Assembly: GCA_023512835.1 (NCBI GenBank)
Contig: CM042090.1
Location: forward strand, 9,765,343 to 9,829,342
From: Taxillus chinensis
Lineage: Eukaryota; Streptophyta; Magnoliopsida; Santalales; Loranthaceae
Length of the DNA: 64,000 nucleotides
Direction: 5' to 3'
The position numbers were made by a program, and so were the translations under genes. Position 1 is the first letter of the stretch; each line of letters begins with the position of its first letter. The notes below the pieces were generated by a model that searched no databases, had not been told where the DNA came from, and saw only the letters and a program-made list of their open reading frames with translations. Below are positions 60,364 to 64,000 of this stretch, in pieces.

Positions 60364-62473
60364 CCTTAAAAGGTTTCTCAATAGCTTTTTCCTTGCCTCC
60401 CTTAAGTCGCCTCCCGTTTCCTTTAGTTTTTGCAATATCAGGTGGATAAACACTAATATTTCCAGGCAATTTTTTCTTCACATTCTCACTTGTATCATCA
60501 TCAGAAGGAATTGCTGCCTCAATAGCTTTTCGAGTATCAGACATCGCCTTGCGAACTTTCAAACACATATCATGTGATTTTTTTGCCATACTGACAAGAA
60601 AGTGATAATCATTTGCAATTTCTATCATGTCTAAGTTTTGTGCTTTTCCATAATTTTCTCCAAGTTCAACACCAAGCTCATCGCATACGGTATCATTTGC
60701 TGCAGATATAGTCCATCTCTTTAAAATATAATGAGGTGATAGAGTATCAACAAATTCATTCCTCAATACCACCAAAATGTGCTTACAAGGGATACCTTGA
60801 GTTTCAAAACGTTTGCATTCACAAATTGCAAATTTGCTACTAATGTTAAATCCAACTTTGAATGAGGCATTCTGTGTACCAAATTTCCTCACCATATATG
60901 TATGATAAGTTTCATCCATATGTTGAATTGCAGTAGCAAACTTTAAACTAGAATGCAATTGTTCTTGAAATACTTTGAATATGAGTCTTGTGTAAATCTT
61001 TGCCAATTGAGCTTCAACTAGAAGGTTAGTTTGAAGTATTGGCAAAGTATGAAGATCATTATGCTCAGCTGCCAATTGGTTTCGCCTTTGCTTCTTTATA
61101 GCTCTATCAAACCGTCCCATGAATTGAAACAAAGTATTCTTATGACTTACAAAGTGATCAATGAAAGAATTCATACTTTCTGATCGTTGAGTAGTTCGAA
61201 TACCTGCCGTGAACAAATTCTGATCCTTTGCATATACTGGAATCCATTTTTCTCGTATCTCATAAATAGATGAAAGCCATTGGTTGTCTTGCAAGTTATT
61301 CTTTAACAAAATCTCTTCCCATTTGCTTTCAAATTCAGTAGCTGTTATTGATTTCCATATATTCTGATGAAATGGAATAGTAAAATCACCCCTTTGGACA
61401 ACTTTTGCACTAAGTTTATCACTCAACTTTTTTAGGATGTGCCACATGCAAAATTTATGGTTGCTTTCTGGGAACACAACAGATATTGCTGTAGACATGG
61501 CTAGATCTTGATCAGTGATTATCATATGCGGTGATTTAGAACACATAGCTCGATGCCATGTTTGAAATATCCAAATAAAGGATGTTGTTGTCTCATCTTT
61601 CAGGAAGCCTGCCCCAAAACTAATTATCTGCCCATAATGATTTATACCCATGAATGGTGCAAAAGTCATACAGTACTGATTAGTATTATAAGTAGTATCA
61701 AATACTAAGACATCACCGAAATGTTGGAATGCCTTTCTTGCAAGTCCATCAACCCAAAATACATGTGTCAACTTATTATCATCATCAATTAGGTACTCAT
61801 AGAAAAATGCTGGATTTAATTTCTTCTTGTCTTCAAAATACTCAATCATGAGTTGGGCATCATGAAATCTCATTGCATCTTTTTCCCTTTGTAATGCATT
61901 TCTAATATCTCTTTCAGTATATCCAATATCACTGTAGTCGCCATGTTCTATTTCAAGCACTAACATTAGTTGTGAAGTACGCATATTTGCTTCCTGAAAT
62001 GACCCCATCAAGTTCCTATGCATATCTTTAACTTCTCTATTGTTACTTAAAAATTGTCTCTTTTTCGGAGTTACACATAAATGACTATGTACTTCTTCAA
62101 ATTTAGTCACTACCCACTGGCCATCATTTTGTCTTTGCAGGCTAAATTTTGCTGGACAATCTTCTTTCACTGAAGCTCTTTTCCTTTGGTTCATATCAGA
62201 CATGACATGTTTCTTTTCTTTTGGCTGTCCTTGTTTTGAACATACAAACACTTGATAATTCTTCTCTTTTGTTCCTTTTATGCATACTGAGCTATACTTT
62301 CGCACTGTGAACCCTTCTCTTCTTGCATATTTCTTATAAAAATCTTCACCATCTTCAAGTGCTTTGAAACACATTCCAATTTTGGGAGTTATACTTTTAT
62401 TCAATAATTCATTATTTCGGTTTGGAGTAGAACATTCCTCAAGTTCCATTTGAGGAGATGGTAGATTATCCAT
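60326..62473 (-). CDS. FAR1/MULE-type transposase (FAR1-related), C-terminal frameshift
   Basis: One open frame of 715 residues. Domains in order: FAR1-type zinc-binding DNA-binding region (about 35-135: EDFYKKYARREGFTVRK, VFVCSKQG, EDCPAKF, HSHLC); MULE transposase domain (about 235-350) with DVLVFDTTYNTN (Asp259), PHMIITDQDLA (Asp321) and FCMWHI; the family motif TTQRSESMNSF (424-438), whose Glu432 is a candidate third acidic residue; and a SWIM zinc finger C551-x-C553 ... C563-x-H565. It would bind the element's ends and cut them. Related host proteins (FHY3/FAR1 and FRS) are domesticated transcription factors; here the flanking inverted repeats show it is still part of a transposon. After Lys703 the last 12 residues are aberrant because of a probable one-base insertion, which removes the zinc knuckle. 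Confidence 0.93.
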   Translation of the reverse strand: MDNLPSPQMELEECSTPNRNNELLNKSITPKIGMCFKALEDGEDFYKKYARREGFTVRKYSSVCIKGTKEKNYQVFVCSKQGQPKEKKHVMSDMNQRKRASVKEDCPAKFSLQRQNDGQWVVTKFEEVHSHLCVTPKKRQFLSNNREVKDMHRNLMGSFQEANMRTSQLMLVLEIEHGDYSDIGYTERDIRNALQREKDAMRFHDAQLMIEYFEDKKKLNPAFFYEYLIDDDNKLTHVFWVDGLARKAFQHFGDVLVFDTTYNTNQYCMTFAPFMGINHYGQIISFGAGFLKDETTTSFIWIFQTWHRAMCSKSPHMIITDQDLAMSTAISVVFPESNHKFCMWHILKKLSDKLSAKVVQRGDFTIPFHQNIWKSITATEFESKWEEILLKNNLQDNQWLSSIYEIREKWIPVYAKDQNLFTAGIRTTQRSESMNSFIDHFVSHKNTLFQFMGRFDRAIKKQRRNQLAAEHNDLHTLPILQTNLLVEAQLAKIYTRLIFKVFQEQLHSSLKFATAIQHMDETYHTYMVRKFGTQNASFKVGFNISSKFAICECKRFETQGIPCKHILVVLRNEFVDTLSPHYILKRWTISAANDTVCDELGVELGENYGKAQNLDMIEIANDYHFLVSMAKKSHDMCLKVRKAMSDTRKAIEAAIPSDDDTSENVKKKLPGNISVYPPDIAKTKGNGRRLKGGKEKAIEKPFKAMQILFETCSGS

Positions 62474-62501
62474 AAATAATCAATCAAACAATTGCAATAA
62501 T

Positions 62502-63198
62502 CTAGCATAAACAAATATATTCATTTCAAAAAATAAAACAACTCATAAATAATCACATATATTGTTATAAACAATGACTTATCAATAATCAATAATTCAA
62601 CAATATGCTTGCAATTAGTAATTTTTTTACTGATTTATAAACTGATTTTTTAGCAGACTGATTTATCAATAATCAACAATAACAATATTCCAGCCTTATT
62701 TTCTGTTTTAATTGGTTTAATTAAGGCGCCTATAGCATTGCCTCTCCAAGTATTACGCAGATGCTGAACTAAACCTATACCCTCTAGTACAAAAACCTAC
62801 CTTTGGTCTTTGTATTTTTGTGTGTATCATATCTTGTGAGAAGTATAGGTATATATAAGAATCCATGATCCATGGACATCCTATAGTGAATACGGTGTTA
62901 ACCAAATGAGAATAAAGCTAAATTGTGTGAGCAACTTGTGTATGCTAATTACTTGGAGGAAATCCAAACAATTAAAGAGCAGACCAATGTGTGTATTTTT
63001 GCCAGATGTATAAAATTTGTGTGATTTAGAGAAAGAGTGGGAGAAGGAGAAAACCACGTTTAGGTTTTCAAAATATTGACATAGGAAAGACCGAACATCA
63101 TCCTAAATTTGATAAATCTTATACCCCTTCACAAGTTACATTTAGTTCGTGCTATACAAGTGTGTACGTTGCAAAGATCTTCCATGGGATATTCATAC
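62502..63198 (-). other. Possible 5'-UTR intron of the transposase gene
   Basis: Minus-strand donor CAATCAG|GTATG (63198-63197, inner edge of the right TIR) and acceptor TTATGCTAG (62503-62502) lie 28 bases before the start codon. If used, the first exon comes wholly from the TIR. Inference from splice consensus only. Confidence 0.4.
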
Positions 63199-63630
63199 CT
63201 GATTGGAGTCGATGGGAGGGGGTTGTTAGTGGCGCAGCAGGTGATGGCGTCTGGTGGTCGGCGATTTGGTGATGAATCACGATAAGCAGGGAAGGAGAGG
63301 TGGTCTGGTGATGAATCACGATGAGTAAGGAAGGAGGTGGCTTTTCCGGTCGATTAGTCTGTGATTCGCGATGAGCAAGGGAAAGAGAGGAGGCGATTGG
63401 TCTGGTGATTGCGATGAGGAGAGGCGGCAATTGGTCTGGTGAGACGACGGCAGGGGAAGGAGAAGCAACGATGGGGTGATTGTTTGAAAAATTAGGTTTA
63501 GCGTGAGTAAGGGTATTTTTGGATCATATAAATTTAATTAGAGCCTTAGGATCAAATTAAATGAGATTTAATGGCTAATATTTATCTTGCACTCTTTAAG
63601 GCTGTTGCACTCCTTTTCTTTTTATCAGTC
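63194..63630. repeat. Right terminal inverted repeat of the MULE
   Basis: Inverted partner of 57896-58275. It is about 57 bp longer because of an extra block in the pyrimidine-rich part, where GTGATTCATCACCA is repeated (minus strand, around 63260-63330). Confidence 0.92.

Positions 63631-63672
<42 letters not shown>
63631..63672. repeat. (CT)8 followed by (AT)n microsatellite at the MULE right flank
   Basis: Directly abuts the terminal repeat. Confidence 0.95.
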
Positions 63673-63719
63673 GTAACAACTTTGTTTTTGTTTTTTTCGA
63701 TGTTTGGTTTGATGCATTG

Positions 63720-63761
<42 letters not shown>

Positions 63762-63800
63762 CGTTCGGCGTAACAACTTTATTTTTGTTTTTTTGGTTTA
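63673..63800. repeat. Duplicated TAACAACTTT(G/A)TTTTTG segment with second (AT)n tract
   Basis: GTAACAACTTTGTTTTTGTT at 63673 recurs as GTAACAACTTTATTTTTGTT at 63770, about 97 bases apart, separated by an (AT)n tract (63724-63759). Confidence 0.7.
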
Positions 63801-64000
63801 CCATGCGCCAATCTCTTTCCTCTTCTATTTTGTTCTAAATCGCACGCCAAAGACTCAACCCAAAATTATAAATCTCATGCTAGCTCTCTCATCTCTCTAT
63901 CTCCACGTTGGGCACGACACTGCAACCCACTTGATGCGGCCATCGTTGCAATGGTCCGCAGAGCATGCACGTGAACAAGACAAGCAATTGGAAGTAGACC

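Larger units (their letters stand above)
57896..63630 (-). mobile_element. Mutator-like element (MULE), 5735 bp, with long terminal inverted repeats and transposase
   Basis: The two ends are inverted copies, beginning GACTGATAAAAGGAAAAGG on the left and GACTGATAAAAAGAAAAGG on the right (minus strand), and staying similar for 380-437 bp. Between them lie a FAR1/MULE-type transposase on the minus strand and a small plus-strand open frame. Both outer flanks are microsatellite, (AT)n on the left and (CT)8 then (AT)n on the right. The expected 9-bp target duplication is not visible: TATATATAC against CTCTCTCTC. Confidence 0.9.

Noticed and set aside
1..64000. tRNA and rRNA genes
   Set aside because: Only short tRNA-Met 3'-end complements were found, and these are primer binding sites of TRIM elements, not tRNA genes. 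A tRNA search program would be needed to exclude others.

Overview
This is nuclear DNA of a flowering plant, almost certainly a eudicot. The coding genes are few and widely spaced. Introns are AT-rich with GT..AG borders, the intergenic DNA is very AT-rich with long (AT)n tracts, and much of the window is plant-type transposable elements (hAT-like elements, miniature LTR elements, copia and gypsy LTRs, a Mutator-like element). The species cannot be named from the sequence.

I could build five protein-coding units with consistent exon phases. (1) 2364-6017 (+), three exons: a 443-residue coiled-coil protein with one C-terminal membrane segment, function unknown. (2) 17059-19882 (+), five exons: a secreted family GH5 endo-beta-1,4-mannanase of 434 residues with both catalytic glutamates present. 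(3) 37356-38087 (+), one exon: a 243-residue membrane protein of the DUF4408/DUF761 type. (4) 49119-53134 (-), four exons: a 369-residue SABATH carboxyl methyltransferase. (5) 60326-62473 (-): a 715-residue FAR1/MULE-type transposase inside a Mutator-like element. Units 1 to 4 look like independent host genes with no common pathway.

Layout: 1-2 kb AT-rich upstream DNA; 2-6 kb gene 1; 6.9-14.6 kb a dense transposon cluster (two hAT-like elements with exact 8-bp target duplications, a foldback element, a TRIM, a 955-bp mini-LTR element with exact 5-bp duplication, and a GC-rich hAT MITE); 14.6-16.6 kb AT-rich spacer; 16.6-19.9 kb mannanase; 20-37 kb repeats (homopolymer block, LTR-like remnants, a second copy of the 7.6-kb hAT-like element, a gypsy-type LTR with internal tandem duplication, a third hAT-like element); 37.3-38.1 kb DUF4408 gene; 38.6-48.7 kb spacer with a TRIM, a rearranged relative of it and a copia-type LTR; 49.1-53.2 kb methyltransferase; 54.2-56.8 kb a gypsy-type solo LTR between GC-rich repeats; 57.9-63.6 kb a 5.7-kb Mutator-like element.

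The most interesting object is the Mutator-like element at 57896-63630. It has long terminal inverted repeats of about 380 and 437 bp, an almost intact transposase, and a second small plus-strand open frame. Each terminal repeat ends inward at the same potential splice donor, so each end may supply a promoter and spliced leader for inward transcription. The transposase carries a +1 frameshift near its 3' end that removes a zinc knuckle and a last small exon, both still readable downstream.
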